This document shows positions 1 to 7,508 of a DNA stretch of 10,025 nt, piece after piece; the stretch's first letter is position 1; each line of letters opens with the position of its first letter. The notes beneath the pieces were generated by a model that saw only the letters and a program-made list of their open reading frames with translations, ran no database searches and was not told where the DNA came from. The DNA comes from JBCCMB01 sp039026555 (GTDB taxonomy: Bacteria; Pseudomonadota; Alphaproteobacteria; Caulobacterales; Hyphomonadaceae): the NCBI GenBank assembly GCA_039026555.1, contig JBCCMB010000102.1, positions 1-10,025 on the forward strand, given 5' to 3'. Position numbers and translations under genes: made by a program.

Positions 1-1229
1 ACGGCACTTACAAGATCACCGGTCAGAAAATTTGGATTTCCGGCGGCGAGCAGGACTTAACATCCAACATCATCCACCTTGTGCTCGCGCGCATTGAAGG
101 CGCGCCGGAAGGCATTAAGGGCGTGTCGCTCTTCATCGTCCCGAAATTCATGGTCAATGAGGACGGCTCTTTGGGCGAGCGTAATGCGTCGTCTTGCGGC
201 GGTCTCGAAGAGACGATGGGCATTCACGGCAACGCCACTTGCGTCATGAATTATGACGGCGCCACCGGTTATCTGGTCGGAGAGCCGAACAAAGGCATGC
301 GCACCATGTTCGTGATGATGAACGAGGCGCGCTTGGGCGTCGGCATGCAAGGCTTGGCGCAATCTGAAATCGCCTACCAAAACGCGACGGATTTTGCGCG
401 CGATCGCGTTCAGGGGCGTTCGATCACCGGCACCAAAGCGCCGGATCTTCCCGCCGACCCGATCATCGTGCATCCAGACGTGCGGCGCATGCTGATGGAT
501 CAAAAGGCGTTCAATGAAGGCGCACGCGCTTTCACCTATTGGACAGCGCTCTACGGCGATCTTTTGCACAAATCTCCCGACGAAAAAGTTCGGGAAAAAG
601 CTGACGATTACATGAGCCTTATGACGCCGGTTCTGAAAGGCTATCTGACGGATAAGGGTTTCAAGGCCGCCGTCGACGCGCAGCAGATTCATGGCGGCTC
701 GGGCTATACGCAAGAATGGGGCATGGAGCAGTTCGTGCGCGATGCACGTATCGCCATGATCTATGAGGGCACGAACGGCGTGCAGGCGCTGGACTTGGTC
801 GGGCGCAAGCTGGCTGCGAATTCCGGCCGCGCCGTATTCGCCTTCTTCGCTGAGATCGATGATTTCATCGCCGAGAATGAAGATGATGAAGCCATGACGC
901 CTTTCGTCGAGGGGCTGAAGTCCGCCAAAGCGCAATTGCAGGACGGCACGATGTGGCTCATGCAAAACGGCATGTCGAATTTCGACAATGCCGGCGCCGG
1001 CTCCACCGATTACATGCATCTGTTCGGTATTACTGGGCTTGCCTATATGTGGGCGCTGATGGCCAAAGCCGCTCTGGCGAAGCAGGGGGCGGGCGATCCG
1101 TTCTACGACAACAAGCTAACCACGGGCCGCTATTTCATGGAGCGTATGTTGCCGGACGCAGCGGCGCATTTGGCGAAGCTGAAAACCGGCGCCGACAGCA
1201 TGATGGCGCTGGACGCCGATCAGTTTTAG
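1..1229 (+). CDS. Acyl-CoA dehydrogenase, long DmdC-like type (5' end missing)
   Basis: FAD-dependent acyl-CoA dehydrogenase that introduces the trans-2 double bond into an acyl-CoA and passes electrons to ETF. The frame is open from base 3 (first residues GTYKITGQKIWISGG), so the gene runs off the left edge; a GTG at 81 is internal and not the start. The visible 408 residues cover the middle beta domain, the C-terminal helical FAD/substrate domain (about 110-270) and an extra C-terminal helical domain (about 280-405) of the kind found in roughly 590-600 residue DmdC-like proteins, so about 190 N-terminal residues are missing. The motif IYEGTNG keeps the canonical catalytic Glu (codon 765-767), after GGSGYTQE. 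DmdC itself acts on 3-methylmercaptopropionyl-CoA, but most paralogues in alphaproteobacteria have unknown chain-length preference; next to beta-oxidation genes, a fatty acyl-CoA substrate is more likely. Family call is firm, substrate is not. Confidence 0.93.
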   Translation, partial: GTYKITGQKIWISGGEQDLTSNIIHLVLARIEGAPEGIKGVSLFIVPKFMVNEDGSLGERNASSCGGLEETMGIHGNATCVMNYDGATGYLVGEPNKGMRTMFVMMNEARLGVGMQGLAQSEIAYQNATDFARDRVQGRSITGTKAPDLPADPIIVHPDVRRMLMDQKAFNEGARAFTYWTALYGDLLHKSPDEKVREKADDYMSLMTPVLKGYLTDKGFKAAVDAQQIHGGSGYTQEWGMEQFVRDARIAMIYEGTNGVQALDLVGRKLAANSGRAVFAFFAEIDDFIAENEDDEAMTPFVEGLKSAKAQLQDGTMWLMQNGMSNFDNAGAGSTDYMHLFGITGLAYMWALMAKAALAKQGAGDPFYDNKLTTGRYFMERMLPDAAAHLAKLKTGADSMMALDADQF

Positions 1230-1236
1230 CGCTGAG

Positions 1237-1270
1237 GCCGCCGGCGCGCCAAATGGTGCGCGCCGGCGGC
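1237..1270 (+). terminator. Perfect 13-bp GC hairpin after first dehydrogenase; possible terminator
   Basis: Arms at 1237-1249 (GCCGCCGGCGCGC) and 1258-1270 are perfect reverse complements around an 8-base loop, starting 8 bases after the TAG of the upstream gene. The downstream bases lack a proper T run (GCTTCTGCGTT), so a classical intrinsic terminator is not proven. It could attenuate read-through or stabilise the 3' end of the upstream message, leaving the downstream three genes with their own promoter. Confidence 0.5.
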
Positions 1271-1334
1271 GCTTCTGCGTTAAATTATTGACGCTAGGGC
1301 GCCGGTGAAAATGCGGCTTAAGGGCCGTATATCT

Positions 1335-1352
1335 GTTGACGCGGGCGTAAAC
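1335..1352. promoter_or_regulatory. Near-perfect palindrome upstream of second dehydrogenase (possible operator)
   Basis: The 18 bases GTTGACGCGGGCGTAAAC form two 8-base half-sites around GG, with only one mismatched pair. The site lies about 30 bases upstream of the start codon at 1384. TTGACGC also occurs at 1288-1294, 48 bases upstream. Size and symmetry suit a dimeric regulator such as the TetR or MerR family proteins that control acyl-CoA degradation operons, but no regulator gene is in view and I could not test the match. The 154-base gap should also carry a promoter, but I see no convincing -35/-10 pair. Confidence 0.3.
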
Positions 1353-1368
1353 GATAGGACGCCCTGCT

Positions 1369-1374
1369 GGAGGA
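1369..1374 (+). promoter_or_regulatory. Ribosome binding site of second dehydrogenase
   Basis: GGAGGA ends 9 bases before the ATG at 1384. It decides for this ATG over the in-frame ATG at 1438, which has no comparable site. Confidence 0.75.
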
Positions 1375-1383
1375 TCGACGCTC

Positions 1384-2550
1384 ATGCTACAAAGCCCGCT
1401 GAACACGCCGACGCCAAATTGGCGCAAAGACGAGGACATGGCGATCTTCACAGACGCCGTCGGCCAATTCTTTGAACGCGAATGCATCCCCCATGTCGAA
1501 ACCTGGAACAAGCAAGGCTTTGTCGACACAGACGTCTGGAAGAAGGCAGGCGAAGCGGGTCTGCTGCTTGCGTCCGGTCCGGAAGAGTTTGGCGGCGCGG
1601 GCGGCGATTTCCGGCATGAAGCGATCATTATCGAACAACAAGCTTGGACGGGCGCGGATGGGTTTGGGCTGACGCTGCACAATGGGATCGTCGCGCCCTA
1701 CATCCAGCATTACGGGTCACAAGAACAAAAAGAGCGTTGGCTGCCGAAAATGGCGTCCGGCGAGCTGATCGGCGCCATCGCCATGACGGAGCCGGGGACG
1801 GGATCCGATCTTCAGGCGATCAAAACGACGGCGAAAAAGGACGGCAATCATTATGTCGTCAACGGCCAGAAAACCTTCATCACCAACGGTCAGACCGCGA
1901 ATTTGATCCTGGTCTGCTCTAAGACCGATCCGAGCCAAGGCGCAAAAGGCGTATCCATCGTCGTCGTCGAAACCGACGAAGTTGAAGGCTTCGAGCGCGG
2001 GCGCAATCTCGATAAGATCGGCCAGCACGCGCAAGACACGTCGGAACTCTTCTTCAATGATGTTCGCGTGCCGACCTCCAATCTGTTGGGCGCCGAAGAA
2101 GGCCATGGATTCATCCAATTAATGCAGCAGCTTCCCCAGGAGCGGCATATTATCGGTCTGCAAGGCGTCGGCATGATCGAGCGTGCGCTGCATGAAACCA
2201 TCAATTACGTCAAAGAGCGCAAGGCGTTCGGTCAGTCGCTGATGGATTTCCAGAACACGCAGTTCAAACTCGCCGAATGCAAAACCGAAGCAACGGTGGC
2301 GAAGGTGTTCGCCGACCATTGCACCGAGCTTCTGCTCAAGGGCGAGCTGGACGCCGCCACCGCCTCCATGTCGAAATACTGGATCTCGGATCTGCAATGT
2401 AAGATCGTTGACGAATGCCTACAGCTGCATGGCGGCTATGGCTATATGAACGAATATCCGATCGCCCAAATGTACAAGGACGCGCGTGTTCAGCGCATCT
2501 ACGGCGGCGCCAATGAAGTCATGAAATTGTTGATTGCACGGACGCTTTAG
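1384..2550 (+). CDS. Acyl-CoA dehydrogenase, LCAD-like (long-chain type)
   Basis: FAD flavoenzyme of 388 residues performing the first beta-oxidation step. It has the usual three domains: N-terminal helices (about 10-125), a beta domain with AMTEPGTGSD (133-142) and the FAD-side sequence GQKTFITNG, and C-terminal helices ending with LHGGYGYMNEYP. At the position where MCAD-type enzymes have the catalytic Glu (Y-E-G-T), this protein has IYGGANE, with Gly374. A Glu lies instead in PQERHIIG (Glu253), matching the alternative catalytic base of mitochondrial long-chain acyl-CoA dehydrogenase, whose tail IYGGTNEIMK is closely similar. I therefore infer an active LCAD-like enzyme rather than a dead one. 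It begins a tight run with the thiolase (31-base gap) and the FadB-type gene. Chain-length preference, and whether branched acyl-CoAs are used, cannot be read from sequence. Confidence 0.93.
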   Translation: MLQSPLNTPTPNWRKDEDMAIFTDAVGQFFERECIPHVETWNKQGFVDTDVWKKAGEAGLLLASGPEEFGGAGGDFRHEAIIIEQQAWTGADGFGLTLHNGIVAPYIQHYGSQEQKERWLPKMASGELIGAIAMTEPGTGSDLQAIKTTAKKDGNHYVVNGQKTFITNGQTANLILVCSKTDPSQGAKGVSIVVVETDEVEGFERGRNLDKIGQHAQDTSELFFNDVRVPTSNLLGAEEGHGFIQLMQQLPQERHIIGLQGVGMIERALHETINYVKERKAFGQSLMDFQNTQFKLAECKTEATVAKVFADHCTELLLKGELDAATASMSKYWISDLQCKIVDECLQLHGGYGYMNEYPIAQMYKDARVQRIYGGANEVMKLLIARTL

Positions 2551-2570
2551 CGCGTCTGCAAACCATATCA

Positions 2571-2576
2571 GGGAGG
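2571..2576 (+). promoter_or_regulatory. Ribosome binding site of thiolase
   Basis: GGGAGG ends 5 bases before the ATG at 2582. It rules out the upstream in-frame GTG at 2534, which would overlap the preceding gene and add 16 residues foreign to the family. Confidence 0.75.
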
Positions 2577-2581
2577 CCAAA

Positions 2582-3787
2582 ATGGCTGAAGCTTACATCT
2601 ATGACGCTGTGCGCACGCCGCGCGGCAAAGGCAAACAATCCGGGTCTCTGCATGAGATCACCTCGCTGTCATTGGCGACGCAGGCGCTGGAAGCGATCCG
2701 CGACCGTAACGAGCTCGACACTTCGAAAGTGGACGATGTCGTGCTCGGTTGCGTCAGCCCGGTCGGCGAGCAAGGTTCGGACATCGCGCGGATCGCCGTG
2801 ATCAACGCCGATTATGCTGAAACAACCGCAGGCGTTCAAGTCGACCGCTTCTGCGCGTCTGGTTTGGAAGCTTGCAACATGGCGGCGGCGAAAGTGATTA
2901 CCGGCGAAGCCGATATGGCGATCGGCGGCGGCATTGAAGCTATGTCGCGCGTGCCTATGGGCGCAAATGGTGGCGCGTGGTCGGTCGATCCGACGATTGC
3001 GATGAAATCCTACTTCGCCCCGCAAGGCATCGGCGCCGACCTTATCGCCACCAAATACGGGTTCTCACGCGATGATGTGGACGCCTATGCGGTGGAAAGT
3101 CAGAAACGCGCCGCGCGCGCCTGGGAAGAGGGCCGCTTTAAAAACTCTGTCGTGCCGGTGAAAGACCAATTGGGTGTGACGATTTTGGATCATGACGAGC
3201 ATATGCGTCCGGATGCGAGCATGCAGGCTTTGGCCTCGCTAAATCCGTCTTTCGCGGCGATGGGCGAAATGGGTTTCGACGAGGTCGTCAAGCAACGCTA
3301 CCCGGAAGTTGAGCGGGTCAATCACGTCCACCATGCCGGCAATTCGTCCGGCATTGTCGACGGCGCGTCGGCGGTTTTGTTCGGCTCAAAAGAAATGGGC
3401 GAAGCGCTGGGCCTGAAACCTCGCGCCCGCGTGAAGCAAATGGCGTCGATCGGCTCGGAGCCGTCCATCATGCTCACGGGGCCTGCGGACGTTTCGGCCA
3501 AAGCGCTGAAAAAAGCGGGCATGGAAGTCGGCGACATCGACATTTACGAGCTTAACGAGGCCTTCGCGTCCGTTGTGCTGCGTATGATGCAAGCGCTCGA
3601 CATTCCGCACGAAAAGATGAACATAAATGGCGGCGCTATCGCCATGGGCCACCCGCTGGGCGCGACCGGCGGAATGATCCTCGGCACCATGCTGGACGAA
3701 ATGGAGCGTTCGGACTTTGAGACCGGCCTCGTCACGCTTTGCGTCGGCGCCGGCATGGGCACGGCCACCATCATCGAACGCGTTTAG
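2582..3787 (+). CDS. fadA: Acetyl-CoA acyltransferase (beta-ketoacyl-CoA thiolase)
   Basis: Thiolase of 401 residues, the normal length, that cleaves 3-ketoacyl-CoA with CoA to acetyl-CoA and a shortened acyl-CoA. The full catalytic set is visible: nucleophile Cys91 in DRFCASG, His357 in AMGHPLGATGG, and the proton-shuttling Cys387 in LCVGAGMG. The NEAF motif (in ELNEAFAS) and the substrate-loop sequence HHAGNSSGIVDGA are also present. The start is set by GGGAGG just upstream. Its place between a long-chain dehydrogenase and the FadB-type gene indicates a beta-oxidation thiolase (EC 2.3.1.16), possibly forming a multienzyme complex with the next gene product. Biosynthetic acetoacetyl-CoA thiolases (EC 2.3.1.9) share all these motifs, so the symbol rests on context. 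Confidence 0.93.
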   Translation: MAEAYIYDAVRTPRGKGKQSGSLHEITSLSLATQALEAIRDRNELDTSKVDDVVLGCVSPVGEQGSDIARIAVINADYAETTAGVQVDRFCASGLEACNMAAAKVITGEADMAIGGGIEAMSRVPMGANGGAWSVDPTIAMKSYFAPQGIGADLIATKYGFSRDDVDAYAVESQKRAARAWEEGRFKNSVVPVKDQLGVTILDHDEHMRPDASMQALASLNPSFAAMGEMGFDEVVKQRYPEVERVNHVHHAGNSSGIVDGASAVLFGSKEMGEALGLKPRARVKQMASIGSEPSIMLTGPADVSAKALKKAGMEVGDIDIYELNEAFASVVLRMMQALDIPHEKMNINGGAIAMGHPLGATGGMILGTMLDEMERSDFETGLVTLCVGAGMGTATIIERV

Positions 3788-3871
3788 ATCACAACCCGAC
3801 CAGCGGACCGCGCTTGCAAATGCGCAGGAACGCTTCGCGTCGGGCGACAAAAAGACCTCGGGAATACAAAA

Positions 3872-6100
3872 ATGAACCTCGAAACCTTTACTTTCGAAGT
3901 CGACGCCGACGGCGTCGCGCTCGCCACGTTCGACGTGCCGGGCCGTTCCATGAACACGCCGACCGCCAAAGCGATGGCGGACATCGTCGCGATGACCCAA
4001 GAGATCGCAACGAATGATGCGATTAAGGGCGCCGTGCTGACATCCGGCAAAGCCTCAGGCTTTTGCGCCGGCGCAGAGTTAGGCGAGATGGGCTCCAATT
4101 CCGGCGACAGCGGCGAGAACCAGGATGAAGAAGCGAAGCTGAAAGCCGCGTTTGAAAGGTCTTTCGGTCTCAACAAAACGCTGCGCGAGCTTGAAACCTG
4201 CGGCAAGCCCATCGCGTGCGCGCTGAATGGTTTGGCGTTGGGCGGCGGTCTAGAAGTGGCGCTGGCCTGCCATTACCGCGTCGCTGCGAACGACAATCCC
4301 AAAATCCAGTTCGGTTTGCCGGAAGCCAAAGTCGGGCTTCTGCCCGGCGCCGGCGGTACGCAGCGTTTGCCGCGTCTGATCGGAACCCAGGCGGCGTTAC
4401 AATACATCCTTCAGGGCAAATCCATGAAGGCGGAAGAGGCGGCCGGTCTGGGCGTCGTCAACGAGTTGGCGCCGACCGATGAATTGGTCGCCAAAGCGAA
4501 AGCTTGGGTGCTCGCCAATCCCAATGCGAAAGCACCTTGGGATGAAAAGGGCTTCAAGATTCCCGGCGGCGTCGTTCATCGCAGCCCGGGGGCCGGCCAG
4601 GTCGCCACAATTGCGCCGGCCATGTTGACCAAACAGACCTATGGCAATTATCCGGCGCAAAACCACATTCTCTCATGCATCTATGAAGGCCAATTGGTGC
4701 CGATCGATGCGGCCTTGCGGATTGAGAGCCGCTATTTCGTGAAAACGATGATGCGTCCGGAAGCCAAAGGTATGATCCGGTCGCTCTTCTTTTCGCGTCA
4801 GGAATTATCGAAGGGCGCCGCCCGCCCCGCCGGCGTCGACAAGCTTGAGGTCAAAAAGGTTGCTGTTATCGGCGCCGGCCTGATGGGCGCGGGCATCGCG
4901 CATGTTCAAGCCATGGCCGGCGTTGAGACCGCGCTGATCGACGTCTCCATGGACAATGCGGAGAAGGGTAAGGACTATTCCAAGCGTATTCTCGACAAAC
5001 GCGTTTCGCGCGGAAAGATGACGCAGGAGAAAGCCGACGCGGTTCTCGCGCTGATCACGCCGACTACGGATTACGACGTCCTCAAAGACGCCGATCTTGT
5101 GATCGAAGCCGTGTTCGAAAATCCCGAGCTGAAAGCCGAGATCACGAAGAATGCGGAAAAAGTGCTCCCAGCGACGTCCGTCTTCGGCTCGAACACATCG
5201 ACATTGCCGATCACGGGTTTGGCGGAAGCGTCCGAACGGCCGGAGAATTTTATCGGCATCCACTTCTTCTCGCCGGTCGAGCGGATGGGATTGGTCGAGA
5301 TCATTATGGGCGAAAAGACCTCGCAAGAGACGCTGGCCAAATCCATCGACTATGTACTGAAGATCAAGAAAACCCCGATTGTCGTAAACGACAGCCGCGG
5401 CTTCTACACCTCGCGCTGCTTCGGCACTTACACGCAAGAAGGCATGGAGATGCTGGCCGAAGGCGTCGCCCCGGCGATCATCGAAAATGTCGGCCGCCAA
5501 TCGGGCATGCCGATGGGGCCGTTGGAAGTCTCCGACAGTGTCGGTTTGGACACGGCTCTGAAAGTCGGCCGTCAAATGGCGCAAGCCTCGGGCGCTGACT
5601 ATAACAGCAATGAGCTTGGCCAGCTGATGGCGTGGATTGTTGAGGACAAGGGCCGCGTAGGCCGCAAGGCCAGCAAGGGCTTCTACGACTATAATGACGC
5701 GGGCAAGCCCGACCGCATCTGGCCAGATCTGAAAGACAAGATCGAAGTGAAGGTGGATGAATGTCCGCCGGCGCTGAAAGAAGAGATCAAGAAGCGCTTC
5801 TTGTTCCGCCAGTGCATTGAAGTGGCGCGCTGCTTTGAAGAAGGCGTGATAACCGATGCGCGCGACGGCGATATTGGATCCATCCTCGCTTGGGGCTTTG
5901 CGCCTTATTCCGGCGGCTGCGTGTCCTACATGGATTTGATGTGGGGCGTGCCGAAATTCGTGGAGGAGGCGGATCGTCTAGCCGATGAATATGGCGAGCG
6001 CTTCCGTCCCGGCGACATGCTCCGCGACATGGCGGCGAAGGGTCAGAGCTTCTATGACCGCTTCCCGCCCGCCGGCGCAGAGGACAAAGCGGCGGCGTAG
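3872..6100 (+). CDS. fadB: Bifunctional enoyl-CoA hydratase / 3-hydroxyacyl-CoA dehydrogenase
   Basis: Multifunctional beta-oxidation protein of 742 residues, similar in size to FadB and FadJ. Residues about 1-190 are the crotonase domain: oxyanion-hole region FCAGAELGEMG, Glu128 in GGGLEVALAC and Glu151 in LPEAKVGLLPGAGG, so both hydratase acid/base residues are kept. From about 328 comes the NAD-binding Rossmann fold with GAGLMG (334-339), then His464 in IHFFSPVERM and Glu476, spaced like the His/Glu pair of E. coli FadB. Two C-terminal helical repeats follow (GPLEVSDSVGLDTA; ILAWGFAPYSGG). Hydration and oxidation of enoyl-CoA both occur here, feeding the thiolase encoded 84 bases upstream. 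The ribosome site is weak (CGGGAA about 8 bases before ATG), but the N-terminus fits the family. FadJ-like naming is equally possible. Confidence 0.94.
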   Translation: MNLETFTFEVDADGVALATFDVPGRSMNTPTAKAMADIVAMTQEIATNDAIKGAVLTSGKASGFCAGAELGEMGSNSGDSGENQDEEAKLKAAFERSFGLNKTLRELETCGKPIACALNGLALGGGLEVALACHYRVAANDNPKIQFGLPEAKVGLLPGAGGTQRLPRLIGTQAALQYILQGKSMKAEEAAGLGVVNELAPTDELVAKAKAWVLANPNAKAPWDEKGFKIPGGVVHRSPGAGQVATIAPAMLTKQTYGNYPAQNHILSCIYEGQLVPIDAALRIESRYFVKTMMRPEAKGMIRSLFFSRQELSKGAARPAGVDKLEVKKVAVIGAGLMGAGIAHVQAMAGVETALIDVSMDNAEKGKDYSKRILDKRVSRGKMTQEKADAVLALITPTTDYDVLKDADLVIEAVFENPELKAEITKNAEKVLPATSVFGSNTSTLPITGLAEASERPENFIGIHFFSPVERMGLVEIIMGEKTSQETLAKSIDYVLKIKKTPIVVNDSRGFYTSRCFGTYTQEGMEMLAEGVAPAIIENVGRQSGMPMGPLEVSDSVGLDTALKVGRQMAQASGADYNSNELGQLMAWIVEDKGRVGRKASKGFYDYNDAGKPDRIWPDLKDKIEVKVDECPPALKEEIKKRFLFRQCIEVARCFEEGVITDARDGDIGSILAWGFAPYSGGCVSYMDLMWGVPKFVEEADRLADEYGERFRPGDMLRDMAAKGQSFYDRFPPAGAEDKAAA

Positions 6101-6126
6101 GGGCGCTAGCGATACTCCAGATACCC

Positions 6127-6160
6127 AAGGGCCCGAAGCACAGCTTCGGGCCTTTTCTTT
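6127..6160 (+). terminator. Rho-independent terminator of the beta-oxidation cluster
   Basis: GGCCCGAAGC (6130-6139) pairs perfectly with GCTTCGGGCC (6143-6152) around the loop ACA. It is preceded by AA and followed by TTTTCTTT. It starts 27 bases after the TAG of the fadB-type gene and closes the transcription unit. Confidence 0.92.
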
Positions 6161-6240
6161 GAGGGCTGGGTTGTCGAGCAAATGCGTGACTTGTTCGTAC
6201 AAGATTCATTGTCGTTCAAAACAGGGCGAAACTTGATGAC
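6161..6240. other. Non-coding stretch, no feature recognised
   Basis: Between the terminator and the stress-protein remnant no reading frame, RNA or clear promoter is visible. In the remnant's frame a TGA at 6187 precedes an open run without an ATG, GTG or TTG start, so the missing N-terminal half is not recoverable here. Confidence 0.4.
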
Positions 6241-6492
6241 GCGGTCGAAATAGGCGCAGCGTCGACGGACCGATTGGTTGATTGGCTCCCGCGTCGCGGC
6301 GTCGCCTCTGATGTCGTGCTGTTTGACGGGGATGTCGCCCGCGGCCTTACGCCTCTAGCGAACGCACACGGCGCCGACCTGATCGTCGCGGGCGCCTACC
6401 GGCATAGTCGAATGTAAGAGCTAATGTTTGGCGGCGTGACGCGTAGTTTGCTGCGCGCGGAGACGATGCCTGCTTTGGCGCTGGCGCATTAA
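6241..6492 (+). pseudogene. Universal stress protein (UspA family) remnant
   Basis: Frame 1 translates to sequence recognisable as the C-terminal half of a Usp domain: DRLVDWLPRRGV, then HGADLIVAGAYRHSRM, a TAA stop at 6415-6417, then ELMFGGVTRSLLRAE and an ending ALALAH with TAA at 6490. Intact relatives read roughly GAYGHSRLRE-FGGVTR across this point, so the stop replaces an Arg-like codon without a frameshift. The second Gly of the G-x2-G nucleotide motif is also changed to Arg. The N-terminal half and any start codon are absent. Similarity on both sides of the stop, in one frame, argues for a decayed gene rather than chance. Universal stress proteins bind nucleotide and support survival under starvation or low oxygen; this copy should make no functional product. 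Confidence 0.75.
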
Positions 6493-6517
6493 GGGTGAGG
6501 CCGGCAATTCGGAGATA

Positions 6518-6547
6518 CAAAAACGGGCGGCTGACATCAGCCGCCCG
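6518..6547 (-). terminator. Rho-independent terminator of the OmpA-like gene
   Basis: CGGGCGGCTGA (6524-6534) and TCAGCCGCCCG (6537-6547) are perfect reverse complements, folding with a tight loop. On the - strand the hairpin is followed by TTTTTG (the A run at 6519-6523). It lies 22 bases beyond the stop of the - strand gene at 6570. The + side lacks a T run, so it acts mainly on the - strand. Confidence 0.88.
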
Positions 6548-6569
6548 ATCAGTAAATCAGCGTATAGGT

Positions 6570-7220
6570 CTACTCCTCAACAACCGGCGTCAGAACGATC
6601 TGTACGCGTCTGTTCTGTGCGCGGCCTTCTGGGGTTGTGTTGCTGGCGACGGGCTGGCTCTCACCCATGCCGTATGACGCCAGACGCAAATCTTGGACGC
6701 CGCGCGAGGTCAGATAGGAACTCACCGATTGAGCGCGCTGTTCGGAAAGTGTTTGATTATAGTCTGCTGATCCTGTGCTGTCGGCATGGCCGATTACGTC
6801 GATAGAGGTTGACGGATACTCGACAAGCGTACTTGCGACATTGTCCAATGCGGATTGAAATTCAGGCTGCACAGAGGACTGGTTGACAGCGAATGTAACG
6901 TCCGACGGCATCAGCAATTCGAGTTGGTCGCCATTGCGCGCGACTTGAATGCCGGTGCCCGCTGTTTGACGGCGCATTTCCGCTTCTTGCCGATCCATGT
7001 AAACGCCTGCTGCGCCGCCGGCGATGGCGCCGATTGCAGCGCCGATTGCAGCGTTTCGTCCGTCATTTCCGCCAGCCAATACGCCCACGCCGGCGCCGGC
7101 GATCGCGCCGATTGCGGCCCCGCGCGCCGTATTGCCGTAAATGCGCTCTCCAGTGTTCGGATCGGTGGCGCACGACGTTGCGGCGAGCGCGAGCGCTGCG
7201 GTGAATGCGATACGTTTCAT
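6570..7220 (-). CDS. OmpA-family lipoprotein with glycine-zipper region
   Basis: Predicted outer-membrane lipoprotein of 216 residues that ties the membrane to peptidoglycan. Residues 1-16 are a signal peptide with a lipobox-like end (LAATSC, lipidated Cys17; Ala at -3 is not ideal). Residues about 33-75 form a glycine-zipper segment rich in GAAIGAIAG repeats that can span or associate with the membrane, ending in GVYMDRQEAEMR. Residues about 100-214 are an OmpA C-terminal domain with GHADSTG and LSEQRA. Asp147 and Arg162 correspond in spacing to the diaminopimelate-binding pair of OmpA proteins, and GMGESQP and NRRVQI are also typical. GGAGGAGA at 7226-7233 lies 5 bases before the ATG on the - strand. 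The gene is monocistronic with its own terminator. The specific partner or role, beyond envelope stability, is unknown. Confidence 0.92.
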   Translation of the reverse strand: MKRIAFTAALALAATSCATDPNTGERIYGNTARGAAIGAIAGAGVGVLAGGNDGRNAAIGAAIGAIAGGAAGVYMDRQEAEMRRQTAGTGIQVARNGDQLELLMPSDVTFAVNQSSVQPEFQSALDNVASTLVEYPSTSIDVIGHADSTGSADYNQTLSEQRAQSVSSYLTSRGVQDLRLASYGMGESQPVASNTTPEGRAQNRRVQIVLTPVVEE

Positions 7221-7225
7221 GGGTG

Positions 7226-7233
7226 TCTCCTCC
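7226..7233 (-). promoter_or_regulatory. Ribosome binding site of OmpA-like lipoprotein
   Basis: On the - strand GGAGGAGA ends 5 bases before the ATG at 7220, a strong Shine-Dalgarno match that fixes this start. Confidence 0.75.
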
Positions 7234-7490
7234 CAGCCGTGAGTCCCGTTACTTTCTTACACTAATCTGCTTCCGAACGTAGCTGGAATTACAAATTATT
7301 CAGCGGCGCTGGCTTTGATTGCGGCATGTCGCCTTCCAACCCCACACACTCTAGAATGATCAGGAGATTTGCGACGGACGGCCCTAGCAGAAAGCGGCGG
7401 TCGCAATCGTGCCATCCTACCAATCCTTCATGCTTGAGCGGCTTCCCTCTCTAGGCGAATTCCGTGATGATTATCTCACAGTCAATATCT
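7234..7490. other. Divergent intergenic region between OmpA-like and GST-like genes
   Basis: The two flanking genes point away from each other, so promoters for both should lie here. I find no clear -35/-10 pair on either strand and no recognisable gene. The region is somewhat richer in A/T near 7245-7300 than the coding sequence around it. A 44-codon frame at 7430-7564 lacks a ribosome site and overlaps the GST-like start. Confidence 0.4.
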
Positions 7491-7496
7491 GGAGGG
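7491..7496 (+). promoter_or_regulatory. Ribosome binding site of GST-like gene
   Basis: GGAGGG ends 12 bases before the ATG at 7509. The spacing is long, but no other in-frame start is close by. Confidence 0.55.
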
Positions 7497-7508
7497 CTGT
7501 GATTTCTC

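Noticed and set aside
57..1019. 320-codon open frame on the - strand opposite the first dehydrogenase
   Set aside because: Arg/His-rich shadow of a strongly recognised + strand gene; no domain of its own.
1288..1316. TTGACG at 1288 as a -35 promoter element
   Set aside because: No acceptable -10 at 16-18 bases spacing; the second TTGACG at 1336 also lacks one.
3788..3871. Possible leader hairpin (CCCGAC at 3795-3800 with GTCGGG at 3839-3844) before the fadB-type gene
   Set aside because: Only 6 pairs across 38 bases; chance level in GC-rich DNA, and no T run or regulatory logic visible.
4805..5584. 259-codon open frame on the - strand inside the fadB-type gene
   Set aside because: Mirrors the Rossmann-domain coding region, with the Arg/Asp/His-heavy composition typical of antisense frames.
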